A stretch of 64,000 bases of DNA from Algibacter luteus (GCF_900141715.1 NZ_FQYK01000001.1:1-64000), one strand, 5' to 3'. Shown: positions 35,287 through 44,661, counted from the first letter of the stretch. The notes: generated from the letters alone by a model not told the origin. Numbers and translations: made by a program.

Positions 35287-36603
35287 ATGAACGACAATCT
35301 TATTCTTATTCTATCTATTATAATTTCTGCAGCCATTGGTGGTTATTTAGGCATGCTTTTTACAAAATTGAAAAGTAAAAGTGAACAGTCCACGCTTGAA
35401 GAACGTCAAAATCAAATGCAATTAACTATTGAAGAATTAAAGCAAAATTTGAGTAAAATTGAATCTGAACGTGAAGAGATTAGAAGAGAAAAAGATTTTT
35501 TAAATACCGAATTAGCGAGAAAAAATTCGGAATACGAAAACCTTCAAGAATTAAACCTAAAACGAGATAAAGAACTTGAAGAACGCCAAGAGCAACTTCG
35601 TAAAGATTTTGAATTATTAGCTACCAAGATTTTAGAAGAGAAGTCGGAAAAATTTACACTTCAGAATAAAGAAAACATCAAAAACATATTAAATCCGCTT
35701 CAAGAAAAAATAAAAACATTTGAAGAAAAAGTAGATTTAACCCAAAAGGAAAGCATTAGTATGCATTCGGCTTTAAAAGAGCAATTGCTAGGTTTAAAAG
35801 ACCTTAACCAACAAATGACTAAGGAAGCCACCAATTTAACTCGAGCCCTAAAAGGTGATAGTAAAATGCAGGGTAACTGGGGTGAATTGGTATTAGAACG
35901 TGTTCTGGAAAAATCTGGTTTAGAAAAAGACAGAGAGTATTTTGTGCAACAAAGTTTTACACTAGAAAACGGTTCGCGCGTATTACCAGATGTTGTCCTT
36001 CATCTTCCCGACGGAAAGAAAATGATTATTGACAGTAAAGTATCTTTAACCGATTACGAACGATTGGTTAATGCCGATGATGAAGATAAAGACCGTTTTT
36101 TAAAAGCACATGTTAATTCAATTAGAAAACATGTAGACCAGCTTTCCGAGAAAAATTATCAAGATTTATATGATATAGAATCGCCAGATTTTGTGCTCAT
36201 GTTTATCCCTATAGAACCTGCCTTTGCTGTGGTTGTAAATGAAGACAATTCTATCTATAATAAGGCTTTTGAAAAAAATATTGTAATTGTAACACCATCA
36301 ACACTACTTGCTACCTTGCGCACGATTGATAGTATGTGGAACAATGAAAAGCAACAACAGAATGCCATTGAAATTGCGCGACAAGCTGGAGCCCTTTACG
36401 ATAAATTTGAAGGCTTAGTATCCGATTTAACTGGCGTTGGCAAAAAAATTGATGCCGCTAAAAGTGATTACTCCGCAGCTATGAACAAATTAGTAGAAGG
36501 ACGAGGAAATCTGATCACAAGTGTTGAAAAACTAAAAAAAATGGGTGCAAAAGCCAAAAAATCGCTCCCTGAAGCCATTATAAAACGAGCTGAAGAAGAG
36601 TAG
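35287..36603 (+). CDS. rmuC: DNA recombination protein RmuC
   Basis: 438 residues. An N-terminal membrane helix (LILILSIIISAAIGGYLGML) is followed by a long coiled coil (about 35-130, rich in Glu, Lys and Leu heptads). The RmuC nuclease-like core follows: MQGNWGELVLERVLEKSGL, LPDVVLHLPDGKKMIIDSKV, FVLMFIPIEPAF. RmuC limits inversion at short inverted repeats in E. coli and is a PD-(D/E)xK-type enzyme by fold. It has its own -7 box. Confidence 0.95.
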   Translation: MNDNLILILSIIISAAIGGYLGMLFTKLKSKSEQSTLEERQNQMQLTIEELKQNLSKIESEREEIRREKDFLNTELARKNSEYENLQELNLKRDKELEERQEQLRKDFELLATKILEEKSEKFTLQNKENIKNILNPLQEKIKTFEEKVDLTQKESISMHSALKEQLLGLKDLNQQMTKEATNLTRALKGDSKMQGNWGELVLERVLEKSGLEKDREYFVQQSFTLENGSRVLPDVVLHLPDGKKMIIDSKVSLTDYERLVNADDEDKDRFLKAHVNSIRKHVDQLSEKNYQDLYDIESPDFVLMFIPIEPAFAVVVNEDNSIYNKAFEKNIVIVTPSTLLATLRTIDSMWNNEKQQQNAIEIARQAGALYDKFEGLVSDLTGVGKKIDAAKSDYSAAMNKLVEGRGNLITSVEKLKKMGAKAKKSLPEAIIKRAEEE

Positions 36604-36782
36604 CCTCTTTTATTTGTTCTTAACTCAGAGCAATTATTGATTATCACGATTGATCGATAAATAGTTATTGAAATTATTTTTTAAAGTGAAATAATTCATA
36701 ACTTCTTAAAAATAATGGCCTACTTAAAAGCGCAATCAATATATTATTATTTTAGCTATATAATAAACCAAAACCATCACTC

Positions 36783-37319
36783 ATGTTCAAACACGCCAAA
36801 GATTCTCAAGTATCAATTACAGAACTTATGTTACCTGCCCATTCTAATTTTAGTGGTAAAATTCATGGTGGTCATATTTTAAATTTAATGGATCAAATAG
36901 CATTTGCGTGCGCTTCAAAACACTCCAGAAACTATTGTGTTACCGCATCTGTTAATCGTGTAGATTTTTTAAACCCTATTGAAGTTGGTGAATTGGTCAC
37001 CCTCAAAGCATCGGTAAATTATACCGGAAGAACTTCAATGGTGATTGGGCTTCGAGTAGAATCTCAAAACATTCAAACAGGTAAAGTGAAACATTGTAAT
37101 TCGTCATACTTCACAATGGTTGCTAAAGATGAAAATGGTAAAAATGTTAAGGTTCCTGGTTTAATTTTAGATGACAAACAAAGTGTAAGACGTTTTGCCA
37201 GAAGCATAGCCAGACAAGAACAAGCTAAAACCAGATCATCAAGATTTAAGTCTTCAGAATTTAAGATGGAAGAGCATTTAGAGGCTATAAAACTGCACAA
37301 TGTTAAACTTGAGCTTTAG
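36783..37319 (+). CDS. Acyl-CoA thioesterase (hotdog fold)
   Basis: 178 residues. The hotdog motif is HSNFSGKIHGGHILNLMDQI, with catalytic Asp in LMDQ, and VGELVTLKASVNYTGRTSM follows. It is one hotdog domain of the YciA/BACH type with a basic C-terminal tail of about 45 residues. It hydrolyses acyl-CoA to free acid and CoA; chain-length preference is not readable. The stop overlaps that of the convergent TonB receptor gene by four bases. No exact promoter box was found. Confidence 0.9.
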   Translation: MFKHAKDSQVSITELMLPAHSNFSGKIHGGHILNLMDQIAFACASKHSRNYCVTASVNRVDFLNPIEVGELVTLKASVNYTGRTSMVIGLRVESQNIQTGKVKHCNSSYFTMVAKDENGKNVKVPGLILDDKQSVRRFARSIARQEQAKTRSSRFKSSEFKMEEHLEAIKLHNVKLEL

Positions 37320-39832
37320 AAATAAACTCTAAAAACGGCATTTGGAGTAAATCCTAAAGAATTTTGTGTGGTCTCAACAACTTGTTCGTTATTAAGACGA
37401 TAAAAGTTATTAATCTGATTTTCATAATCTAAAAGGTTCCATATTGAAATTCCAATATTGGCTTTTGTATGAGGTCCTAATTTGAAATCATAAATTGCTG
37501 AAAGATCTATTCGCATGTAATCTTCTAAGTTGGAAGCATTGGTTGCACCAAAATTCACCTCGTTATTAATAATCTCATTTCCTAAAATTGGTAAGGTGGT
37601 AGGTTTTCCAGAATGCCAATTTAAACCTGCTGAAAGTTTTAATTTATTTAATTTATATGCAGTTCCCATAGTAAAAGTTTGTGTTACATCAAAATTACTA
37701 GGAAAATAATCAGCTTCTAATTCATTAAAAAAATAGCGATTATTCATTAAAGAATAACTTAGCCAGGTATTAAATTTTTTGAGTCGTTTACTTATTAAAA
37801 CGTCAACGCCTTTTACATCATACTTTCCTTTACTTTTTACAAATTCATATTGATTTTGAAACCCTTGACTCTGAGTTGTAACGCCTTTCACAACTTTATA
37901 AAACCAATCAATATCAACCAACCAACCATTATTGTTATAATTTATTCCAGTAGAAATTTGTTTACTTGTAATAACAGGGATGTTTTGATTATTTGATAAT
38001 TGCCATCTCCGTTTTTCTATGCCTAAAAAATCATTCTGAAAATTTATAACTTGTGATGTATTTTGATGCTTATATTCTCCTAAAACTTCAAACGAAAAGT
38101 GTTCAAGAAATTGGTGACTAAAATTCAGTCTTGGTTCCCAAATTGATTTTTTAAATTTATTAATATAATTGTACCTCAATCCAACATTTAAACTGGTTCT
38201 TCTGTTTAACGATTTATAATCTATCTGAGAAAAAATGCCATGAGTTCTTAGAACTTCAGAAACCAAATTTTTAAATCTAGGGATGTCAACATCATCCAAA
38301 TTTGTTACTTCAGTTTCCACAAAATGATAGCCAGTTAAAAACTTAAACGTATTGTTTAATTTATAATTCGATTTAAGTTTAATACTAGTTTCGGAGACTA
38401 TATTCTCTTGAAGATAACGCTGAGATTCTAAAACATTTACATTTACCGCTTTCAGTTTATAATCGGTTTCATAAATTTCTAGCTCTGTATTAAAATCCTG
38501 ATTCCATTCCCTAATATAATGTAACGCTCCTGCAATACTATTTTGTGATAATTGACTTTCTCGAGATACAAATTGATTATTAATTGTAGCATTCTCATTA
38601 AATTGAAGTTGGTTATGAACATTAATAAAATTAAGTCGAACCTCATCGGTATCACTAATTTTATAAATCCATCTGAAAGACGTATCGTAAAAGTCGAACG
38701 TTTCATTGCTATTGGTAATTGTTGAAGCATTACTAGAGACCTCGGTATTTTGCGAAATCCGGTCAAAAAAAGCAGTATAGGTGGGTGTTTCAACGAAATC
38801 ACTAATAGATTTTCTGGCAGCAATCTGTATTGAAGACGATTTGTTAATTGGCACATCCACAAAGCTATTTATATTAGTTAAATTAACTTCAGCTAAACCA
38901 TCAAACTCTTTATTTATCGCCTTATCGGTTTGCATTGCTATGGTACCAGAAACACCATCGGTATAGCTTACATCACTACCATTTTTTCTTAAAAAAACAG
39001 TTTGCGTAATATGTGGATTATACATAGAAATGAGACCAAAAAAATGACCGGATTGATACATTTTTATTCCATCCCAAAGCATTAAATTTTGGTCGTGAGT
39101 TCCTCCTCGAATATTAATATTAGATACCGATTCATTTATACTTTGAATACCTGGAAACGCCTGAACAGATTGCAAAACATCATCATCTATTAATCCTGGT
39201 AAAATATCAAAATTAGAAAAATCTATTTCGTAAGAACCATCACTTAACTTATTAATCCCGCCAGTAATATAGTTTGAAATAACAACCTCGGCTAAAGATT
39301 GAACATTTGAGGATAAATAAATATCTTCACATTTCAATATACTAAATTCATGTAATGGTTTTGTTATGGTTTTATAACCTAAAAACCGAATGGTTATAGG
39401 TGTGTTTATATTTTCAATTTCTATTTGAAAAAAACCATTGTCGTCGGTTATTGTTGAATGATTTGTTGACTGAATGGTTGCAGCTACTAAAGGTTGCAAA
39501 TTACTTTTATCTTTAATATAACCACAAAATATGCTATCCTTTTTAGGCTTTACTAATACGATACGATCGTTCATAATTGAAAACGACAAGCCTGTTTTAG
39601 TTTCTAAATAAGCTAGCACTTCATTTAATGACAAACGCTCCAATGGAGGCATTATAACAAAGTCGTCAATAGTATCTTCAGCATAATTAAACTGAACATC
39701 AAAACGTTCTTGTAATACATCTATAACATGAGAAAGTGACTCTTGCTTTTTAGTTTTTTGAGCATAACAACTAAAAAGAACAAAAAATAATAAACTAAAA
39801 AAAATGATTATTTTTTTTTTTCTAATTACCAT
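37316..39832 (-). CDS. TonB-dependent receptor with STN signalling domain
   Basis: 838 residues. The signal peptide ends near SCYAQ. Residues about 30-98 are an STN domain (VIDVLQERFDVQFNYAEDTI) that would contact FecR. Then a carboxypeptidase-regulatory-like domain (about 102-175), a plug (VLQSVQAFPGIQSINESVSN, INIRGGTHDQNLMLWDG) and a barrel to the C-terminal Phe (FRVYF). It should import a nutrient or siderophore and report occupancy to the FecR/sigma pair encoded upstream. There is no SusD-type partner. It starts 11 bases inside the FecR gene. The ligand is unknown. Confidence 0.92.
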   Translation of the reverse strand: MVIRKKKIIIFFSLLFFVLFSCYAQKTKKQESLSHVIDVLQERFDVQFNYAEDTIDDFVIMPPLERLSLNEVLAYLETKTGLSFSIMNDRIVLVKPKKDSIFCGYIKDKSNLQPLVAATIQSTNHSTITDDNGFFQIEIENINTPITIRFLGYKTITKPLHEFSILKCEDIYLSSNVQSLAEVVISNYITGGINKLSDGSYEIDFSNFDILPGLIDDDVLQSVQAFPGIQSINESVSNINIRGGTHDQNLMLWDGIKMYQSGHFFGLISMYNPHITQTVFLRKNGSDVSYTDGVSGTIAMQTDKAINKEFDGLAEVNLTNINSFVDVPINKSSSIQIAARKSISDFVETPTYTAFFDRISQNTEVSSNASTITNSNETFDFYDTSFRWIYKISDTDEVRLNFINVHNQLQFNENATINNQFVSRESQLSQNSIAGALHYIREWNQDFNTELEIYETDYKLKAVNVNVLESQRYLQENIVSETSIKLKSNYKLNNTFKFLTGYHFVETEVTNLDDVDIPRFKNLVSEVLRTHGIFSQIDYKSLNRRTSLNVGLRYNYINKFKKSIWEPRLNFSHQFLEHFSFEVLGEYKHQNTSQVINFQNDFLGIEKRRWQLSNNQNIPVITSKQISTGINYNNNGWLVDIDWFYKVVKGVTTQSQGFQNQYEFVKSKGKYDVKGVDVLISKRLKKFNTWLSYSLMNNRYFFNELEADYFPSNFDVTQTFTMGTAYKLNKLKLSAGLNWHSGKPTTLPILGNEIINNEVNFGATNASNLEDYMRIDLSAIYDFKLGPHTKANIGISIWNLLDYENQINNFYRLNNEQVVETTQNSLGFTPNAVFRVYF

Positions 39833-40727
39833 GTATTACTACCAGATTTGAAGTATTAATTTCATAGGTTATATTCATGGGTTGTGTTATTGCAATAAGG
39901 GCATTTTCAAGATTATCATGTGGAAAAATTCCAGTAAACAATCTTGTTACATCTATATTTTTCGAGACTACCTCAATTTTATATTGTCTTTCTAGTTCCG
40001 CTATAACTTCACCAATAGGAATAGCATTAAATTCACTTATGTTTTGAGTCCATTTTGGCGAACCTGCTAAAGTCTTTGCTTTGGAAAACTTACCATCTAG
40101 AATCAGATAGACATCACCAGCCGATAATTGTCTAACAATAGTATCTGAAACAACATTTACTTCGCCTTCAAAACATTTAACTTCAAAATAATTTTTACGT
40201 TGTTTTACATTAAATTTTGTACCTACAACGGTAACTAAACCAGTGGTTGTTTTTACCTGAAACGAGTTTCCTTTGGCGACTTTAAAATAGGCTTCACCAA
40301 TTAATATTAAAGTCCTTTTATTTTCCCAATTTCTATCATTATACTCTATTGAAGAAAGCGCATTCAATTCAACTTGCGAATTATCAGGAAGTTGTATTGT
40401 CGTTTTTTGGCTTGCTAAAGTTTTCACAACTATATTGTTATTGTAAATAAAGGTAAGGTACATCGCTAATAATAAAAATACAATACTTGCTATTTTTATA
40501 AATGGATTAAACCAAATTAACTTTTTGGTTGTTTTTTTTGATGCTTTATATTGAGCTTTTAGGTTATCAAAATCAGCTATTTTTTGAGAAGGATCTGCTT
40601 TAAAATATTTAGCACTATCAACAATATATTGGTTTACAGCAGCGTCATCTAATTCATTAAATGCTTGTTTTTCAGAATCTGTAAGATCTTCATTCAACCA
40701 TTTTTTTATTAAATATTCTTTATCCAT
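39822..40727 (-). CDS. FecR-family anti-sigma regulator
   Basis: 301 residues from the ATG at 40727; an upstream in-frame Met at 40754 is less likely. The cytosolic N-terminal part is helical (DKEYLIKKWLNEDLTDSEKQ). A membrane helix is at about 87-106. A periplasmic FecR domain follows (TTIQLPDNSQVELNALSSIE, VVGTKFNVKQRKNYFEVKCF), and the last 70 residues (IAELERQYKIEVVS, FTGIFPHDNLENAL) form the domain that meets the STN domain. It holds the upstream sigma factor inactive until the receptor signals. Confidence 0.92.
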   Translation of the reverse strand: MDKEYLIKKWLNEDLTDSEKQAFNELDDAAVNQYIVDSAKYFKADPSQKIADFDNLKAQYKASKKTTKKLIWFNPFIKIASIVFLLLAMYLTFIYNNNIVVKTLASQKTTIQLPDNSQVELNALSSIEYNDRNWENKRTLILIGEAYFKVAKGNSFQVKTTTGLVTVVGTKFNVKQRKNYFEVKCFEGEVNVVSDTIVRQLSAGDVYLILDGKFSKAKTLAGSPKWTQNISEFNAIPIGEVIAELERQYKIEVVSKNIDVTRLFTGIFPHDNLENALIAITQPMNITYEINTSNLVVIHGN

Positions 40728-40775
40728 TGTAAGCTTAACTTTAATATATAACAACTAAAACTTAGAAACTCCTGA

Positions 40776-41300
40776 TTATTTTATTTTAAATCCTTTCAAT
40801 TCTTTTTTCAAAATATTAAAAGCACTGTAAATTCTATATTCAACTACTTTTTGTGTAACCCCTAAAAGCTCTGCAATCTCACTGTGTTTTTTCCCTTCAG
40901 CTTTATTCAATAAGAAAGCTACACGTTGTTCTTCACTTAATTTCTCTAATACTTTTTGATATTGTTGTAAAAACTCCTCTTGCTCTAGAATAAACTCTGG
41001 GGACTCATTTGTATATAGTTCTGGCTTTTCTAAATGATATTTTAATACAATTTTATGATGTTTAATATCATTTAACGTCATATTATTAGCCACAGTAAAT
41101 AAAAACGCTTTAGCTTTATTGAACGGTACTTTTCTGCAATTATTCCACAGTTTAATAAAGGCTTCTTGGGTTTTATCTGAGGGATTATATTGCTCTCCAT
41201 ATTTGTAATACAAAAAGTTGTACAAATCTTTCGCGTACTTTTTATAAATACGTTCAAAAATAGCATCTTCACAAATATTATCGTTAAGTTCTTTCGGCAA
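40776..41300 (-). CDS. ECF sigma factor, FecI type
   Basis: 174 residues. Region 2 is FERIYKKYAKDLYNFLYYKY plus DKTQEAFIKLWNN; region 4 is LSEEQRVAFLLNKAEGKKHS followed by EIAELLGVTQKVVEYRIYSA. It is paired with the FecR gene 48 bases downstream. The start must be the TTG at 41300: a TGA lies three codons upstream, and there is no ATG before region 2. The start context has a GAGCCACC before it. The divergent lipoprotein gene starts 221 bases away. Confidence 0.9.
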   Translation of the reverse strand: MPKELNDNICEDAIFERIYKKYAKDLYNFLYYKYGEQYNPSDKTQEAFIKLWNNCRKVPFNKAKAFLFTVANNMTLNDIKHHKIVLKYHLEKPELYTNESPEFILEQEEFLQQYQKVLEKLSEEQRVAFLLNKAEGKKHSEIAELLGVTQKVVEYRIYSAFNILKKELKGFKIK

Positions 41301-41470
41301 GGTGGCTCATTTTATTCTCTAAAGTTAGATAAAAAATTTGTACGAATTTAAAGAGTTATATTATGTATCGAAGTTTTAATAAAAAGATAGTTGAGTAACT
41401 TATAACAATCTACCATATTATAGTTTTTACATATACTTCAAATAAAATCAAAAAAAGTTTCAGGAGTTTT

Positions 41471-41478
41471 TATGTTTG
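41471..41478 (+). promoter_or_regulatory. -7 box of the repeat lipoprotein gene
   Basis: TATGTTTG matches TAnnTTTG, 43 bases ahead of the ATG at 41522. Confidence 0.45.
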
Positions 41479-41521
41479 AGTTGTTTTATTAATAAAGGCC
41501 TTTGTTGAGGGTTTCATAATC

Positions 41522-42595
41522 ATGAGAAAATCATTTTATAAATCGGTGCTAGTTTTATTTTTTGTCTCACTGGCATTTGCGTCATGTAGAACTGAAGAAT
41601 CAGAACTCATAGAATCTCCTCCTGAAGATGTTTTAGTTGCGAGTTCTACAGTAACAAGACTAATGCAAAACGTTTCCATCAATGATGGATCGATTGACAA
41701 TATAATTGATTATGCCAATTGTTTTAATATCAAATTACCAGTTAAAGTAAACGCAAACGGGCAAGAAATTACTATTAATTATGAAAACGATTACAAAAAG
41801 ATAGAGTATATATTTGATGACTCTGATGACGACGTGGATACTATCAGCATTACCTATCCGATACAAATAATTCTTAAAGATTTTAGTGAAGTTGTTATAA
41901 ATAATAATACCGAATTATTGAGCTATTCCAGTAACTGTAATGGTGAAAATGAATATGATGAGGATATTGAATGTTTAGATTTTAACTACCCAATTTCAGC
42001 TTTTATTTTCAATTCCAATGATGAAATTATATACACACTACAAATAACTAACGATAGCGAAATATTTAACCTCATTCAGAACCTTGATAACTTTGATTTT
42101 GTATCTCTAAGATTTCCATTAACATTGACGATTTATGATGGCACCGAGTTGATAATTAATGATTTAAATCAATTAGAAACCACTATTGAAGCTTACAAAG
42201 ATTCCTGCGATGAAGACGACGATTATGATTTTAATGATGATGATTGTAATGATTGCAATCCCCTCCAGCTGATTGATATTTTAACAAATTGCTCGGATTG
42301 GACAGTAGATAAATTAAAACGTTACGGTAATGACTATGATGATGTGTATGACGGTTACACCTTTAACTTTCAAAAAGATGGAACTGTAAGCGTATATTAC
42401 TCTGGAGGTTCTGCATATGGTACATGGACAGCAAGTGGAGCTGGCAATAATATAACAGTAACTATTGATATACCTGATTTACCATATTGTAATAATGATT
42501 GGATATTACACGAGATTTCTGAATATTCTGAAACAAAAATTGATCTAAGAGTAGGAAGTTATAGTAGGTTAAGATATGAGAACATTTGCAACTAA
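41522..42595 (+). CDS. Lipoprotein with two cysteine-bounded repeats and a lipocalin-like end
   Basis: 357 residues. The lipobox is LAFASC (Cys22). Two homologous beta-rich units follow, each opening and closing on a cysteine: Cys67-Cys139 and Cys151-Cys229. Both share the pattern hydrophobic-x-hydrophobic-Pro (KLPVKV/NYPISA, then TYPIQIIL/RFPLTLTI) and end with a DGTELIIN/DFSEVVIN strand before the last Cys. An acidic linker (about 230-246, mostly Asp) leads to a C-terminal domain that looks lipocalin-like (FQKDGTVSVYYSGG, ending YENIC). It is divergent from a FecI-FecR-TonB cassette, so it is a candidate member of that regulon. I recognise no characterised family. Confidence 0.8.
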   Translation: MRKSFYKSVLVLFFVSLAFASCRTEESELIESPPEDVLVASSTVTRLMQNVSINDGSIDNIIDYANCFNIKLPVKVNANGQEITINYENDYKKIEYIFDDSDDDVDTISITYPIQIILKDFSEVVINNNTELLSYSSNCNGENEYDEDIECLDFNYPISAFIFNSNDEIIYTLQITNDSEIFNLIQNLDNFDFVSLRFPLTLTIYDGTELIINDLNQLETTIEAYKDSCDEDDDYDFNDDDCNDCNPLQLIDILTNCSDWTVDKLKRYGNDYDDVYDGYTFNFQKDGTVSVYYSGGSAYGTWTASGAGNNITVTIDIPDLPYCNNDWILHEISEYSETKIDLRVGSYSRLRYENICN

Positions 42596-42605
42596 TAATA
42601 GTGGA

Positions 42606-42627
42606 TAACAATGTACAAACATTGTTA
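42606..42627. promoter_or_regulatory. Perfect 9-bp hairpin without T-run
   Basis: TAACAATGT, loop ACAA, ACATTGTTA, just after the lipoprotein stop. No T-tract follows on either strand, so it may protect the 3' end of the mRNA or be an operator. Confidence 0.45.
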
Positions 42628-42731
42628 CCTCTAAAAAAAAATTAAGCTAGTAGAAATACTTTTATGAAAAAGAAAAGTTTCTTGATCGGATTATTTTCCC
42701 ATACAATCTAGGAAATAATTGGTTAGCTAGC

Positions 42732-42765
42732 AACTGCTTCGGTATTTGATTACCGAAGCAGTTTT
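42732..42765 (+). terminator. Intrinsic terminator of the lipoprotein gene
   Basis: AACTGCTTCGGTA, loop TTTGAT, TACCGAAGCAGTT: a perfect 13-bp stem followed by TT then AAAAT. It separates the lipoprotein gene from the redox gene run. Confidence 0.7.
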
Positions 42766-42786
42766 AAAATACTTTGAAATAATACC

Positions 42787-43167
42787 ATGAAAAAGTTACT
42801 ACTTATTATTGTGCTTATAATTACAGCTTTTTGCTTGTATAAATATGTTTATCAGAATCATAGAGATATAGAAAACGAAGAAGCTAGTTTTGAACTTAAA
42901 TCAAGCACGCTAATTAATGAGTTTTCAATAAATCCGATTGAATCAGAAACCAAATATCTTAATAAAACTATTGAAATAACTGGCTCAATTACAGATATAA
43001 ACGCCACCAATCTTACCTTAAACAATATCATTTTTTGTCAATTTTCAGAGCATTTACAAAAATCACTTTCGATGAATTCCCAAGTCAAAATAAAAGGACG
43101 TTTTATAGGCTATGATGATTTATTAGAACAAATCAAACTAGACCAATGTACAGTTGGCATTAATTAA
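42787..43167 (+). CDS. OB-fold (tRNA_anti-like) exported protein
   Basis: 126 residues. An N-terminal membrane anchor or signal (LLLIIVLIITAFCLYKYVY) is followed by an OB-fold of the tRNA_anti-like type (YLNKTIEITGSITDINATNL, KSLSMNSQVKIKGRFIGYDD). Despite its name, the family is periplasmic in this setting. It probably binds an oligomer or stabilises partners. It opens the gene run that continues with the cupredoxin 12 bases later. Confidence 0.8.
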   Translation: MKKLLLIIVLIITAFCLYKYVYQNHRDIENEEASFELKSSTLINEFSINPIESETKYLNKTIEITGSITDINATNLTLNNIIFCQFSEHLQKSLSMNSQVKIKGRFIGYDDLLEQIKLDQCTVGIN

Positions 43168-43179
43168 GAAACTATTACT

Positions 43180-43755
43180 ATGAAAATCAAACTACTAACA
43201 TTATTTTTTTTAGGAATTACATCCCTAAGCGCTCAAACAACTCATAATTTAAATTGGCAAATTGGAATTGGCACAAATGTAGATTTAACTATTGAAGTTG
43301 GTGATACCGTTATTTGGAATTGGACAGATAATGCACCCCATACTGTTACAAGTTTACCTGGAAGCGCAGAATCTTTTAACAGTGGGTCCATTACTGGTAA
43401 TGGCTCGACATATTCAAGAGTTTTCAACATTGTTGGCAGTAATCCATACGAATGTAGTTTTCATCCATTCTCAATGGCTGGAACAATTACAGTTCAAAAC
43501 ACGCTAAGCGTTAATGATTTTTTTAAAAATGGCTTTTCAATATCGCCTAATCCAGTAAAAACTGTTATCAACTTAAAAATGCCTTTAAATGTTAAGATAG
43601 ACGAAGTTAAAATTTATAATCTATTAGGTAAAGAAGTGTATTTTAATAGTATATTAGAGAAACAAATAAATATTTCTAAATTAAGTAATGGTATTTATCT
43701 TGTAAAAATATCATCTGAAGGAAAAACTAAAACTAAACGATTCATTAAAATATAG
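43180..43755 (+). CDS. Cupredoxin (plastocyanin-like) protein with T9SS C-terminal sorting domain
   Basis: 191 residues. A signal peptide (cut near SAQTTHN) precedes a single blue-copper domain with a type 1 copper site: His54 (NAPHTVTS), Cys92, His95 and Met99 (YECSFHPFSMAG). Residues about 110-191 are a type A T9SS sorting domain (NGFSISPNPVKTVINLKMPL, VKIYNLLGKEV, NGIYLVKISSEGKTKTKRFI). The protein is thus exported across the outer membrane and held on, or shed from, the cell surface, where it can carry single electrons. It is followed by a DUF5777 barrel gene. Confidence 0.92.
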   Translation: MKIKLLTLFFLGITSLSAQTTHNLNWQIGIGTNVDLTIEVGDTVIWNWTDNAPHTVTSLPGSAESFNSGSITGNGSTYSRVFNIVGSNPYECSFHPFSMAGTITVQNTLSVNDFFKNGFSISPNPVKTVINLKMPLNVKIDEVKIYNLLGKEVYFNSILEKQINISKLSNGIYLVKISSEGKTKTKRFIKI

Positions 43756-43812
43756 ACTTAAAATTATTGAACAATTACAAAAAATAAATTCTCTATAATA
43801 AATACCAGCCAA

Positions 43813-44661
43813 ATGAAATATCAATTATTAGCATTTTTACTTATTCCGATAATAGCAATTTCTCAAAACGATTTATTAGATGAAATAGATTCTGATACGC
43901 TCGTTGACCAATATGCAACTGCTGCCTTTAAAGGATTAAAAATTGTGAATTTTGAATCTACTAAACTAGTAGCTGAAGGAGAATTAAATTTTATTGTATC
44001 TCATAGATTTGGAAGTGTTGAAGGCGGATTTGATAGTTTTTTTGGTCTTGATGAGGCAGTAACACGGATACATTTTGTTTACGGGTTAACGGAAGCTATA
44101 AATATAGGGGTTTCTAGAAGTTCATTTCTTAAAATCTATGATGTTACGGCAAAGTATAGATTAATACGTCAAAAAGAAAATGGGTTTCCTTTTACCGTAG
44201 TCGGATTCAATGCATTATTAATTAACACGGCTTTAGATAAAGATAATTTGCCCCTTTTAGAATTTAAACACCGTTTAGGCTATACGGCACAACTATTAAT
44301 TTCAAGAAAAGTGAATACTGATTTAACCTTACAATTGGCGCCAACTTTTTTTCATGACAATTATGTTGTTTTTGATGCACAAGCAAATTCACAAATAGCT
44401 CTTGGTCTTGGTGGTAGATACAAATTAGGAAAAAGATGGTCTGTAAATGCCGATTATGGTTTGCATCTTAACAGAGCAGATAACTCGCCTTTTAAAAATC
44501 CGTTATCTATAGGATTCGATTTAGAAACTGGTGGCCATGTATTCCAAATGCACTTTTCTAATGCTCAAGCAATGAATACCAATGGTTTTTTAGGACAAGG
44601 AACTGGTGATTGGGGTGATGGTGATATTTATTTCGGATTTAACTTGAGTAGAACTTTCTAA
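43813..44661 (+). CDS. DUF5777 outer-membrane beta-barrel protein
   Basis: 282 residues with a signal peptide (LLAFLLIPIIAIS, cut near QND). The rest is amphipathic beta strands that end in Phe (FNLSRTF), as in outer-membrane barrels. The family pattern is FKGLKIVNFESTKLVAEGEL, NFIVSHRFGSVEGG and YGLTEAINIGVSRSS. The function is not established. It sits between a secreted blue-copper protein and a cytochrome, so it could be a porin or conduit for the same electron or ligand flow. Confidence 0.88.
   Translation: MKYQLLAFLLIPIIAISQNDLLDEIDSDTLVDQYATAAFKGLKIVNFESTKLVAEGELNFIVSHRFGSVEGGFDSFFGLDEAVTRIHFVYGLTEAINIGVSRSSFLKIYDVTAKYRLIRQKENGFPFTVVGFNALLINTALDKDNLPLLEFKHRLGYTAQLLISRKVNTDLTLQLAPTFFHDNYVVFDAQANSQIALGLGGRYKLGKRWSVNADYGLHLNRADNSPFKNPLSIGFDLETGGHVFQMHFSNAQAMNTNGFLGQGTGDWGDGDIYFGFNLSRTF

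Noticed and set aside
42664-42711. 15-codon frame starting with a Met-Lys-Lys-Lys signal-like stretch
   Set aside because: Too short, stops at once, and lies between a hairpin and a terminator; it may be an eroded signal peptide but this cannot be supported.
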